This document shows positions 37,301-49,417 of a stretch of 64,000 nucleotides of DNA, in pieces; positions within the stretch are counted from its first letter, which is position 1, and each line of letters starts with the position of its first letter. Origin of the DNA: Montifringilla adamsi (lineage: Eukaryota > Chordata > Aves > Passeriformes > Passeridae); the NCBI GenBank assembly GCA_017590115.1, contig JAGGNK010007448.1:6736815-6800814 (forward strand), in the 5' to 3' direction. Under the pieces are notes generated by a model, which was not told the DNA's origin, made no database searches, and saw only the letters and a program-made list of their open reading frames with translations. Made by a program: the position numbers and the translations under genes.

Positions 37301-40300
37301 CACACCCAAAGGTGGGCACTGCCAGCCAAAACCCCAAATTGTGTTCCCCGCTGCAGGGCAGGGGGTGGTGGGCACAGGGGGGCTCAGCTCTGCTGCTCCC
37401 CGCTCTCCCTGTCCCCATCCCACCCCCCCGGGATGCTCCGGGAGAGCCTCCAGCATCCTGAATTCCCGCAGCACCTCCCCTGGTGCAAAGCCATTCATCA
37501 AGGCACACAAACAGCTCGGCTGCTAAAGGCCACGCCGTGACAAAATGCCAATAGCTGTATTTACATTCAATATGTCCCGCTAATCTCGCCTTCAGGAAGC
37601 GTCTGCTGAACCTGCCTGTTCCTTGCTGGGCATCACCTCTTTAATCAGTCTCTTTTTACTGATCACAGATTGATTTCAGTTCCAGTAGCCAATAGGTTTT
37701 CCTTTTAATTTTCAGCATCATGTTTAATTAAAGCGGGGTGGGTCCGACCCCATCAAATCATATCAAAGTCTGTCTAAGCCCCAGGTGAGTGAAAACAGCA
37801 GCATAAATTATTGATCAATCTTTGTTCAGATTAATCTATCACTGCCTCTCCCCGGGCAGTGTGAGGATGGAGCTGGTGAGGTGTTTGTCTCGTGGCAGCT
37901 CAGGACACTGTGGTGGCCCAGCCAGAGAGATCAAAACTTGCTCCTCAAAAGCATCACATCTTTCCTCCCAGAAAATCCCAGCCCAGGGACACAGCAGGTG
38001 CTGGGAGATGCTGCTAAACTTCCAGAGCTCGTTACCCACTGGGAGGAGGATGCAAACCACAGCGAGAAGCCAAGATTAAAGAAATCCCCATTTCTGCACA
38101 AATGCCAGTCTAAAAGCCCTGGAAGAACAAGTGGTTTTGCCCAGTTTTGGAGGCCCTGGAGCTGCAGGGTCAGTGGGAGCAATGCTCAGGACAGGAAAAC
38201 GAGAAATCCCCTTGGAATTGCAGAATTCCAAGCGATCCACGGAAACACAGCCGTACCTGGAGGCAGCTCTGTGTCAGCGTGCGGAGGAGATGAGGAGCAG
38301 GGCGGTGGCTGTGATGGGCACAGAAAACCAAGCAGACACGGCGGGAGGTGCTGCTGCCCCTCACCCTGAGCATTTCCCCCTGTGAGCTCCCCCAGCCCTG
38401 AGCCAGGAGGGATTTCTGCTCCTCTCGGGCTGGGTGAGAGCCTGAGCTCAGAAATGATCCAGAAATGCCAAAAACCAACAGAGCCTCGGAGCACCTGAGA
38501 GGTCCTGTGAGGTTCAGGCGGAGCCGGCTGCTCCAGCACTGCAGCAGCCCCAGCCCGGAGAGCAAACACGCCCTTGGATTATGAATAAAGATGGAGGAGA
38601 GGCATTCCTGCCGCTCCCAGGGCTCTCCTGCCTGAATACTAATTGCTGGTCTGAGCTGAGACTGCTTAAAAGCATGTTTGGGGCCAGGGTCTGGAAGAGA
38701 CTGCAGTGCATTTGCATCATTCCGGGGAAAAACAGGTGGTTTTGCTGGATTCAGAAAACTTCTGCTCCTGGAGTAAACTTTGGATGCTGCCAAAGCCCGA
38801 GAGGGGTGAAGGGCTGCATAGAAATAGCTGGAGAGTGGGGAAGGATTGCCAAGAGCATCAGCTCAGCTCGTGAGTCAGCAGCATTAGCTCTCACCTCAAC
38901 AAGCAATCTGCAAATTGTGCAAATCTGCTTTTCACAGTTCACCTCACCTGCGAAATGGCCTCAGATTTACAGCCCCGCTGTTCACGCTTAAAAACAACTC
39001 AGTTAATGAAGAACCGGGAGGGAGGGGGGGAATTACACAAAGACAGAGTTTGGGTTTCACCTGGAGCCATCCCCCACGAGGCCAGGCTGGGTGTGCAGTG
39101 CCATCCCCACAAACACCTGGGGCTGCCTCCTGAGCTGGCCATCCCCTTTGCTTCCCTCTTTTTCCACCTGCCCTCTGCAGCTGCAGCCCCCATCTAAGGC
39201 TGAGCTGGGGGATTCTTTGATAAGGCAAAGATTTCCAATCCTTTTGGATTAAAATCCTCCCGTCATCAGAGGCAGAGCGGACAAGGAGATCAGTCTGTGC
39301 AAGGAGAGGATGAAAGGGGCCGTGTCTGCCCTCCCTTTGTCAAGTGGTGAGATCAATTCCACGTTTCCACTGGGATAAAAGGGCCAGCTCGGCTGTGGGG
39401 AAATTGCTGGGGAAGGAGGAGGCAGGAGCAGAATGAACCAGTGGAAGGAGCCACCCCAGGGTTTACCTTTAAAGTATTTTTAGCACCGAGCTCAGAAGAA
39501 AAAGCTGCAACTGAGTAGTTCAGAGCAGGATGAGTAGAGGACGTGGAGGAGTTACCTTTGTGCACAGGTCCTGGAGCAGAGCTGGGAATGGAGATGGAGC
39601 AGAGGAGAGGGGGGAAGGTTTTGACAATTCCATCTACTCCTTGCACCGAGCTTCTGGAACACGTGTGACAGGAGGACGGTGGCTTTGAAGCCTCTCTCAG
39701 GGCCTCACCCCTTGGGTTTTAGATCTCTGAAAGAAAATCCATCAGTTCTTCATGCAGGGCTGCGTGTGAGAAGGTACCTGCTAGTCCCATGTGTGTGAAA
39801 TCCTGGTGTTCAGAAACCCTTGGGTGATGCTCTGGGTAATTTCCAGCATTTTGTGGAGCTGTGCCGATGTTTGGCTCCTTCAACCCCACCCTGGCCCTGA
39901 GGCTGAGCCACCCTGAGCCCACACTTTGCTGCCAACCTGTGCACTGGGGGTTTTTTGATGGGAACAAACAGTCACTCACCTTTTCCCACAGAAACTGGGG
40001 CTGTCAATCCCACTGCAATCCTAATTTCGGATGGTGTTTGCTCTCTTTCCTGATAATGTCATCTTAATGCTCCCCAACGGGCTGCTATTAATCTTGTGCT
40101 GCAGATGGATGGGTCATTATGGATGGGGGGAGTGGGGGATCTGCAGCACAGATTGATCAAGCCTGGTACAAAAAAGTGATGTGATTTATGTCCATGTATG
40201 GATATTTCTATAGGCAAACCCAGGCACCCCCACACAACGAGCTGTGTGACACAGAGTGGAGGCATTTAGGGGAAATCTGTATCCAGATCCTGGTGGGAGA

Positions 40301-40448
40301 AACAGCTTCCTACAAAGATTGGCTGGAGAAGAGGATGGGCCAGAGCTCCTCCAGCCTGCTCTGGGGAATGGCACCTCCTTGTCCATGGGACAGTGCAAAG
40401 ACTGGTGGGTGTCCCCTTGGATCACCCCCATCCCTCTCCTGGAGGTCT
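37301..40448. other. Intergenic sequence, no gene recognised
   Basis: Contains the AT-rich motif-dense block at 37540-37840 (see findings). The 207-codon minus-strand frame at 38170-38793 matches nothing I know. Confidence 0.5.
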
Positions 40449-40935
40449 TGGTGCCTGGAGAGGCTGCCTAGAACAGAGGCCAGACAGAGTTAAAAGATAA
40501 AGGGAGGTATTTATTAAAAAGCTTTCAAAGGGCACACCTTGGGCAGTGCAGGAGTCTTGCAGAGATGACACCCATGGAGGACTGTCACAGGTTTTTTTGA
40601 CAGATAAAAGTTTGGTCTATTTGCATATAAGTTGTTAATTTTCCAATTACAACTTCAGGTCATGGAGTCCCATTCCCCCAGTTTGCACCCCCAATTCACT
40701 GTTTCAGGGCCTGAGACAGTGAGGAGTCCTTGGGTTTCAGGCCTAGAGAGGAACTGTTTATGTGGATTAAAACGGGAGAACAGGCTGTGGAGTTGCTGAC
40801 AGGCTGTAGAGTTTTAGAGTTACACGCTAAAGCAGTACTGAGCTGAAAAATAGAAAAGCTAAAAGTTCAGGCATCAGTCTGGATCCCTTCTCTCTCTCCC
40901 CTCAGAAACATCAGGCTTCATTTCCCCTTCCCACA
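40449..40935 (-). mobile_element. Endogenous retrovirus solo LTR
   Basis: On the minus strand it starts TGTGGGAAGGGGAAATGAAG at 40935 and ends in AGGCACCA at 40449, giving TG...CA ends. An AATAAA signal (40510-40515, minus) follows a CACCTTGGGC-related block read as GCCCAAGGTGTGCCCTTTGA, as expected at the R/U5 boundary, and a TTAACTCTGTCTGGCCTCTG segment follows. I recognise the 3' part as a songbird LTR type, from memory. An octamer ATTTGCAT lies at 40619-40626 in the U3 part. No internal retroviral sequence is present. No clean target duplication was found. Confidence 0.75.
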
Positions 40936-43900
40936 CAATGACTGAGATGAGCATCAAACAGCACTTCCCTTCTCAGCCAGCACCCCAGCCCCATGGACAC
41001 CCCTGGAGCTCACCCCTGTCCCTGTGCCACCCTCCAGGTCCCCTCTGTCTTCAGAACGTCCCAAGCTCAGCCAGAGACTGCAGGACACCCTTGGAGGGGT
41101 CATTAAATCAACATTGGAATCCAGGCTCTTTGCCCAGACCCACCTCTGCCCTCCTGCTGCTCCAGGGGTCAGATCCCGCCCAAGATTTTCCTGTGTTTTA
41201 TTCAGGCTGACAAAGCATCTCCACTTGTTCTACAGCATCACCCCGCGAGGTTTAACAGCTGCTGCATCCCCCGTTGCATTGCTGCACCCTGGGACCTGTC
41301 CAAGATCCATGGAAGCCAGTGGAAAACTCCCACTGGCATCAATCAATCCAGGATTAAACAGAGGGAGGAAAAGCCTGTGATACCTGAGGGATGAAAGATA
41401 TAAATACAACTGCTTTGCAAAATTTACATTTTAAAGAAACGCAGTTTTCCACGATCAGTAAGAACCCAGCACTGCTTGTTGTGGTGAAACTCAGGAGCTT
41501 GTTCTCCTGATTTCAGGAGACACTGAGCACAGGGGGAAAGCTGCTCAAATCTGAGTACAAACCTGGAGGACAGAGAGGAGCACGTGTGCCAAAAGCACCT
41601 CAGGACTCAGGCTGAAGGATGCTTCGAGCCAGGAGACTCTCCAGCCCCAATGCCCTTTGAGTGCAATAAAGAAAAGACAAGAAACTCTCATTTTTTGCAG
41701 CTTCCTTGAAATAACAGAAGAGGACAAAATGCTGGGTATCCCAAAGTTATTTCTTTGAAATAGGAGCCTTAAAAGGACCAGTTTTACCTAAAGGTGGTAA
41801 AACAACGGAACTCAAACGGCATCCAGGAGACCAAAAGCACATTACTTGGTTCTAGGAGCCTTACAGGAGAAAAGTTCTGGTTGGCAGCACCAATTCAAAG
41901 TGCAGCTTAAAAACCAGGGACTTCAAGGTGGGATTTTTGTTTCTGTTCTGTTTCATTTTAAAAAAAATTAATTACTTTGCTTTTTGAATGCTCTTCAAAA
42001 GCTTTGCTTTCTCTATCCAGCAATTCTCACACCATGCTTGTGCAGAGCCCTGGTGGCACCAGACTTGGGAAAAATAAAGTAAATCCACTTTTAATCTCAA
42101 GGGCTGAAGGTGTTAGGTTTTGTTTATATCACCACTATTTAATGTTGAATATTTTCAGCCCTTCTGATAACCAGGGTGAGGATGTATTGATTTCTCCACC
42201 TCGTGCTATAAGGTGGCTTGTATTAAAAAAGAGACAACTCAGCTCTTTTCTAGTTCAGAGCCTGACCACGTTTGACTGTTTTTTAAGCAGTGGTGAGCCA
42301 CCCTTTCTCCCCCAAGAAAATCCTTAGAAATATTCATAGATGAAAACTAAATGCCAGCATTTCTGCTGAGTTTTGTAACAGTCCATTAACAGTAAAACAA
42401 TCAAAAGGATTTTTAACAGAAGCAAATAAACCAGTTCAACTGATTTAACAGGAAACTGAGGTGTCCAATGTGGAATGATACCCAAAGATTTGTGAGAAAA
42501 TGCATGGTTTTAAAGCTTCTTGAAGAAGTTTGGGAATTTCTGCCTTGCAGAGGACAGCAGCCCCTGCTCACCTGCAAAAACTCTCCAGGGATGAGCTGTG
42601 CTGATATTGGAGAGCTCACCTGGATTTTCCCAGCACAATCAACACGGTTGTCAGGTGAGTTTGGCAGGACTTCCTTCCTGCTGCCCCAGCGCTGCTTTAA
42701 GGATGGAAGAATGTCCTGTCACAGCAATTTAAATGTTTCCCAGCCCGGCCTTTCCACTCTCCTACCTCAGCAATTTGCAGTTTTAATTTCACGGATGTTT
42801 GTAATTACAGCGAGGGGCTCAGTGCAGGCAAAAAGCAAACCAGGAGAGCTTGGCAGCTTCGCTTCTTGGCATGTTCTGTTGAATACTCTGGGATTAATTT
42901 CCTCGTGTTTTTCTGTAGGAGAAAAGTACTTAATACAATGAATCTAATTTGGCTATAACCTTCCAGGGCCTCAGACCCAGGTGGCACCTGAGCAGCACAT
43001 CCTGCAGCAGCATCAGCTGCTTCATCCACAGATCCTGGAGAGAAAAAACGCCCAAAAGCTCAGGGAACCACACGGGCCCTGAGCAGAGCAGACCTCGATG
43101 TGAAGGAGCAGCACGGTTTCTCTCCCTCCCCTTAGCTGGGAGCACATTTCTGTCAGAAAACCGAGGTTTGGGAAGCTCAGGAAGAAGGGCTTTGGAAGCG
43201 CGCGAGCATTTCATCAGAGTCACCTCCTGGCTCAGGAGGAATTCATCACGAGAGCAGGATTTATAGGAGAACTGGGTAAAACCTCAGAGAAAGAAAACAA
43301 AATCTAATTAAGCCTCCTGTTAAGGCCGTGGTTTAGCAATTTTTGCTCAAATTCAGCACCTCAGGACATCACCCAGCTTTGGCTCGCCCTGCCTGGGCAG
43401 GATGCTCTGTCCCCCTCCGGCACGGCCTTTATTCCCTCCCAGCCAGAGCCTCCCCAGCTCCCATTCTCCTCTGACATTTCCCTTCCCCTCAGCTCCCCCA
43501 GCAGGTTCCAGCCTCGCCAGCTCCAGCAACTGATGGCTGGCAGAGTTTTTCATCCAGCAGAAAATGAGCAGTGCCCACGAGTCACCTCTGCCTGTGGCTG
43601 CTCTCCGGATTGTTCCCAACCGAGGGGAGCCCACAGCCCATTGTCACCCCCGAGCCACGGCTGGTGACACTTCAAAAAACCACTCCTGCTTTCTTTTCAG
43701 CATTTTAAAGAGGGATTGTCAACAGTAAGGAAAGAAAAAAGGGGCTAAAAATACTGTAATAAACCCAAAATGCAGGGAGGAATTGCAGATGGTGAGAGAC
43801 AAGGGCACGGCAGCGCTGCACGGGCAGAGGCTGCTGCTCCCCTCCATCAGCTTTATTTTTATACCAAGGCTACACCAAAATTTCCTGCTCATAATTCTTC

Positions 43901-44660
43901 ACCTGCAGATGCCGAATGAGCAGCTTGTTGTGAAACTCAGTAGCTGAGACGTTGGTAGCACTGGTTAATTGTAATTGGGTACATAAATCCCAGCCTGCAT
44001 TACTGTCCCTTGGAATCACGTTCTCGACGCAAATATTTGTTCTCATGAATTCTAAATGATCTCACCATTTATATTTTTCACATATTTGTTGTTTTCTGGC
44101 AATACTCCTGAGCTGATTTGCAGGACTGTTGGAGATGTTGAAGACCAGAGTGGAGCACCTTTAGACCCAAAATGCTCAGTCTCAGCACCTGAATAACCAA
44201 ACTTCTCTGTCCTTGATCCTGGTCCTCTGGTTTTCAGAGCAACTTTTTAATCAGCACAATCCTGTCTATTACAAGGATTCCCATTTTAAATTAGCCTCCT
44301 TATTAACATAAAAAAGTAAATAAAATGTGAAATGCTCAGCTGTCCCTGGGTTCTCCCAAATCAAAAGACAATAAAAGCCCATTTACATTCCTATGCCATA
44401 CTTCATTTTTTTTTTAATCCCCCTTTCATTTTTATGACACAAACCCAGCAATCAGGTATTAGTGCTGCTGTTGAACTTTACAGAGGATGAAATGCCAGCT
44501 GATAAAAAATCCTGGTTGCTGCAGGGACACACCCCTGCTCTTCCAGAGGGTCACTGCTCTCCTTGTGTTAACAAGGAGCAAGTCTGGAGATGTCTCGTTT
44601 TGATCATTTGCTTTTAAAAGGGAAGAAGAAAGACAACCTCACAAATTCCAACAAGTTCAT

Positions 44661-44676
44661 GACACACACACACACA
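44661..44676. repeat. Short (CA)n run
   Basis: Eight AC dinucleotides. Confidence 0.9.
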
Positions 44677-45744
44677 TCTTTATAGGAACTAATTATCTGA
44701 TATGGCAGTCACTGTCCCTCAAAGCAAGAGAGGAGACACAAACCCCAGCGATTCAGAGCCAGCTTTGTTTTGGGGCTGCTGCTCACAAAACAACCAATTC
44801 CCTCCTTCCAACCAGGGAATAACCACGGGAAAAACAGCTGCTGTCTGATGTGAAGAAACGCAGCTGAAGCCGCCCCTTCCTGTGTTTCCCTGCAGCACAT
44901 CTCCTGTTCTGAAGGACACAGGTGAGTTTGGAACAGAAGCTCTGACTTGCAGTGCAGCGTTCGTGATGAACCAGGGCATTGGAGACCTCGGGATTCAGCT
45001 CCCATGGGACAGCTCCTGCTCAGTGCTGGGGGAGGACAACAGACCAGGACACGGCCTGAAGGGCCAAACTCTCTGAGGAAACCTGTGTTCAGCCAGCTTG
45101 AGGCTGATCTGCCCCCTCTTGCATGGATGTGAACTAAACCCTTGCAGGGATCCGTGCTGGGGTCACAGCAGCGGAGGTGAGGGTGGCAGGAGGAACTTTT
45201 GAGGTTTCCCTGCAATTTTGGGTGACAGCTGGAAGGCGACCCTCTCTCCTGCCTCACCCCTCCCTGCCAGCATCTGCCACCTCCAGGGCTCAGCTCTGGG
45301 TGTCCTGGCACGGAGCAAGGAATGAGGGATTCCAGGCAGATGCTGGTGGAGAGTCCAGGCACAGGGGTGTGAAGGGGCCCAGTCCTGCACTGCCCTCGTA
45401 CAAACCCTCCATGACAGGGGATTTTGGATGGTTTTGTCACATCTTTGGAATTTGCAGCTCTGGAGACACCAGAACAAGCTGTGGAGACAAGACTCAGGAT
45501 GGGGATCCTGCCACACACCAGAACCCCCAGTCCTGCTCACCCCAGCCAGGGCTGCAGCCCCACAGCACAACACAGAGCCCAGAGGCTGCCACTGAGAGAC
45601 AAATATCCTCATATTTAAGCAGCATTTCCACCTTGAAAAGCAATTTGCAAACCCACGGAGCGATTCTGACAAGCCTCACTGAAACCATGTTCTGAGTTTG
45701 CAAGAAAGATGCTTTTACCCACCTGCCAGCCCTGGGATTCATCA

Positions 45745-45860
45745 TCATCAGGCCTTCAAAGTGCTCTACAAGGCAACCGAGCTCTCACATTTGCACAATT
45801 CCAGCAGTGAAACCTGTGAGCCTTCAGGGGGCTTAGCCAAGGATGTAAATTTGGGGTTGA
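45745..45860 (+). mobile_element. Possible MIR-like SINE fragment
   Basis: CAAAGTGCTCTACAAGGCAA, AACCTGTGAGC and GGCTTAGCCAAGGATG follow the order of the MIR consensus (the sub-terminal 'AGCGCTTTACA' block, then the 'CCTATGAGG' block, then the 'CCCAAGGTCA' block) but at low identity. Confidence 0.3.
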
Positions 45861-47166
45861 AGAAGCTGCAGGAGCCCAGTCAGGTACCCAGAGCCCAAGA
45901 GCTGTTGGTGCGGCCAGGGCTGCTGCACCACTGATGGGATTCCACTCACTCTTAACATTTAAAGCTGTTGGGAGAGGCCAAAAAGAAAAGGGAGACATTT
46001 CCCACGTGTTCTTCAAGCCCTTCTCCAAAAGGTTTAGCTTTGAAATGGGACCACAGCAACAGAACTCACTCTCTTACTGCATTCCTGGGGAAATGCTTCC
46101 CTGTGGATTCCTCTGGCTGCTGCACAGCACCAATTAACCCAGGGCATAATTCAAAAAATGTATTTGTTTCTGAGCACACGTTAAAAACTTTGGGAAAAGG
46201 CAACAAATATACAAGAAAGGAAAGAGAACTAAAAGGCTTTGGTTAGAAAATTAAAGTTGTTTGCCATGGCTTGATGGCTTAATCAGTCGATCAATATTGT
46301 TCACAGGGCAGGCAGGGAGGGAGCCATGAGCTGTGATGAAAAATGCATGAGGGGACAAGGGAGACCTGGGAGTAGAAAATTAAAAAGTCAGCCTGTTACA
46401 TTTGTCCAATATTGGCAGAGAAATTAAAGCAGTTTGGGGAGGGGTGCGGGGAGGGGAAGGGGAGCGGCTGCGAATCTGCTGCGGGTTCCCTTCACCACAG
46501 AATCGTGGACATTAATTAAGTTGCTTTCTTAGCAAAAAGATGGATTTTGTAACCTTTAGCACTCGCCAGCACCAGGAGCACATCGGGAGGGGGTTGCACA
46601 GGGAAAATAGAAGGGATTTATCGCCAGAGCAGCAGGCTGGGCTCAGGGAGGGTGACACCGAGTGCCCAGGGCGAGGGGCTGCGCCTGTCCTGCAGGAGGG
46701 GAGCTGGATGGATCCTGCACAGGAACAACCACGCTGGGATGATTCAGCTCTGTCACAGCCAGAGCCACCACTGCAGCTCTGGTTTCTGCATGTGCATCAC
46801 TTTCCTTTTCTTTCTCTGCTCAATTTGGCCACTCCTGATTCTGCTGGCCTTGCAGAAATGAGGAGAAGGACAAGTGCAGGCCTGGAAGATGCTCTGGAAC
46901 AGGTGAGAGCCAACCACTCCTTGTGGATCATGGTCCTTGGTGTTTGCCTTAGAGATTGGGACTGCTTTAATACCTGCAAAAAACTCCAGTGGTAAAGAGC
47001 AAAGTCACTCATTCTTCAACTAAACTGCTTTTGGTCACCCATCCTTTCTAAGGGTGACAAAAGTAATTATCCAAAGCTGAGAAAAACCACAGAAATTCTG
47101 TAGCTGTGAGGATGGCTCTGTGCTTAGGAGGGACCTCCCATTTTCCAGCCCTCACTCTCAGAGCAA

Positions 47167-47230
47167 GCTCTGCTTTCCTTGGGAATCCACATCCCAGGGC
47201 TCTGCTTTCCTTGGGAATCCACATCCCAGG
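47167..47230. repeat. Perfect 32-base tandem duplication
   Basis: Two identical copies of a unit starting GCTCTGCTTTCCTTGGGAAT (47167-47198 and 47199-47230). Identity suggests a recent slippage event. Confidence 0.97.
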
Positions 47231-48969
47231 CATAACCAGGCACTGCCACCAGGCTCTGGACTGCCAGGACAACGAGCAGGGACAGGCACGGACTGAATCC
47301 AAACTGCTGCAGCTGCTGAGCTGAGTTTCACTGCCCCTGATGAGAATATTCCACCCTGCTGCCCTTCGAGGCTCGCAGGACAGAGCTCCGGGAGAGGATC
47401 CTGATCCCCTGCTGCAGCTCCGGGGGAAGGGACGTGACCAAGGGGTTTGTGTTGCACTTCAGTAAGACAAATTATTTTTGTACTGAGGTACTTAGAATGA
47501 ATTGTGTGACTCTCCATCAGACTCCCCAGTTACAGGTTTAAAATTTCAGGCTCAATTAACAGACTTGGACAACGCTGTTTTCTGCAACTAATTATCTCCA
47601 AATGCCAAGACACGATTCCACACACTTTTGTGAACCTCAGGATTTGCTTTCTACACCATTATTTAAGCATAAACAGAAGGGAGCAGCCAGCACTGCCTAA
47701 AGCAGGTTGGATATCATATTATGACCTTTATAGTAACAAAAAAAAAAAAATGCTTATGCTATCAGAAAGCCAGGCCTTCTAATTAGCACAGGAACAGGAT
47801 GGAGAGTGGGGCTGATTATTTCCAAGGCTCGGGCTCATCCAAGATGCAAACATTGTTCTGTCTTGGCTGATCTTTGGACTGAGAAGGCTGCTTGGGTCAA
47901 ATAACAGCACAAAAAGTTTTCATTAGGTAACTCAACTGCTGCTGGGTTTGAAATGGCCATTATCCCACTGCTATGGTAATTCTTCTGTTTGGTGACTGGG
48001 AATGTTATTATTAATGTGGAAAAAAAAATAGGTCTCATTAACATCCTCAAACACACACTCTCATCCTTCACACACAATGTTGTGCCTCCAGAGTCATAAA
48101 AATGCATTTTCTTTCAATTTCTCTCTCCTTCCAACGAGCCAGTCCTGCAACAGAAGCTTGTCCAAAGGCAGAAGGAACCTCAAAAATGACTCTGCAGCAC
48201 TGTCAATTTATTTGACAATTAATGGAGGGACGAGGGTCCTCCAGAGCTCCCCTCCCCAGCTCCCAAATCAGCTGATTACTGAAGCCTTGGTGGTTTGTAG
48301 CAGCAAAAGGTGGGAATGAGAGTGGAATTAATCAAATTGGCTGTCAGGGGGTGACACAGGAGGTGTGGAGTCAGCAAAATACCAGAGGAGAGACTTCACC
48401 CACGACACCCTGGGACCTTTCCCTGTGCCTGGGGAAAGGAAAACCAGGCAAGGCTCATAGGATGGAACTCTCCCATCCCTCCCAAGCTCAGGGATTGCTG
48501 GGAGGGATCCTGCTTTTCTCCAGCGTGTTCCATGTACATTTTAAATCATTTAGGAAACACGCTGGGTATCTGTGCTGCAGAAACTCTGCTTTAGGGCTGA
48601 ATTATTTCAGTTGTAGAACACGACTGTCACTGCTCATCACACGTTTTCTAACCACTTAATACATGCAGATTTTGTTAACATTTCTCATTACAATTTCAGT
48701 AAAGAGAAACATCTGTTTCCCCCCCGCCTCAGAAAGTTACACTGCATCTTCCAAGCTGCCACATGCCTTTGAAATCCTGTGTTTAATCAACTCCATAATC
48801 TGCTCTTGCACAAAAATACCCAGCACTCAGATAAGCAGCCTTGCAACAATTCCCCCTACCAACATTTCAGCCTGTTTAAATGTTTTCAGTTTTCCTAAAG
48901 AAAAGAGCAGCACTGAAAAATCCACACCAAACCCAAAGGTTTTGCTGACCAAACAACGAAACAGCACAA

Positions 48970-49282
48970 ATTTTGAGAATACAAAATTTATTTCAAGCTT
49001 ATAAAAGTCCTCAGCATTTCAAATTCTGTCACAAAACGCAAACTGTACAATGGATATTTCCATTAAATTTTGGAGTAATGGTAATTACTGCCAGACCTTC
49101 CCAGGCAGATCATTTCAGATCACACACAGCTTCTCCTCCAAGATGCATCAGTCTCACACGTGCCTCGCAGCTGGCTGCTCCAGAGTCAAATCTTTCAGGG
49201 CAACCTCACTGCTTAGGACAGGGAGGTTCAGGGTGGAGCCATCAGCTGTCCCAGAGCCCCCAGTGCTGACTCCTCTGGGCCC
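48970..49282 (-). other. MED27: MED27 3' untranslated region
   Basis: The sequence between the MED27 stop codon and the inferred cleavage site is about 310 bases, short and without another good AATAAA before 48992. The left end is inferred from the position of the poly(A) signal and is accurate to perhaps 15 bases. A 113-codon plus-strand open frame (48663-49004) overlaps the end but has no recognisable product. Confidence 0.8.
48987..48992 (-). terminator. MED27: MED27 poly(A) signal
   Basis: Minus-strand AATAAA lies about 290 bases past the stop codon. About 20-50 bases further downstream (roughly 48930-48970, minus strand) the sequence is T- and GT-rich, with TTTGTGCTGTTTCGTTGTTTGG-like runs that fit a downstream cleavage-stimulation element. 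Hexamer plus downstream element makes this the likely main cleavage site. Confidence 0.8.
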
Positions 49283-49417
49283 CTACTGCCTGCAGGTGTC
49301 GTGGAAAGCCTCCAGGGTTCGGAAGTCCCTCCACGTGGGTGGCAGGCCATCCTGCAGGAACTTCCCACAGCGCTGGCACGGAGCCTGGAACAGCTTTATG
49401 TAACTCCTTAACCAGGT
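49283..49417 (-). CDS. MED27: MED27 terminal coding exon (C-terminus and stop)
   Basis: MED27 is a subunit of the Mediator complex, which links DNA-bound activators to RNA polymerase II in the nucleus; it sits at the tail/upper-middle interface. Read on the minus strand, this exon follows a long pyrimidine tract and a TTTTAG acceptor, and encodes 44 residues starting TWLRSYIKLFQAPCQRCGKF, then a TAG stop at 49283-49285. It matches the vertebrate MED27 C-terminus as I know it, with no frameshift. Within it a C-X2-C pair (exon residues 14 and 17) and a later H-X2-C (residues 39 and 42) form a zinc-finger-like pattern; metal binding is inferred, not shown. The frame joins exactly in phase 0 to the exon at 51824-51901. 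Longer open frames that overlap this exon are shadows. Identification is near certain. Confidence 0.97.
   Translation of the reverse strand, partial: TWLRSYIKLFQAPCQRCGKFLQDGLPPTWRDFRTLEAFHDTCRQ

Larger units (their letters stand above)
40936..48969. other. Intergenic sequence downstream of MED27, no gene recognised
   Basis: Contains a short (CA)n run at 44661-44676, a 32-base duplication at 47167-47230, possible MIR traces near 45.8 kb and the candidate regulatory blocks at 43880-44110 and 46250-46560. The open frames (up to 269 codons at 44709-45518, minus) have no recognisable product. Confidence 0.5.

Noticed and set aside
38170..38793. 207-codon minus-strand frame
   Set aside because: No similarity I recognise, and mutually overlapping frames on both strands.
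44709..45518. 269-codon minus-strand frame
   Set aside because: Longest non-repeat frame, but no recognised domain and no splice or promoter context; overlapping frames on the other strand are also long, as expected in GC-rich sequence.
48663..49004. 113-codon plus-strand frame over the MED27 3' end
   Set aside because: No recognisable product; antisense to a 3' UTR and its poly(A) signal; low-complexity S/T/N composition.
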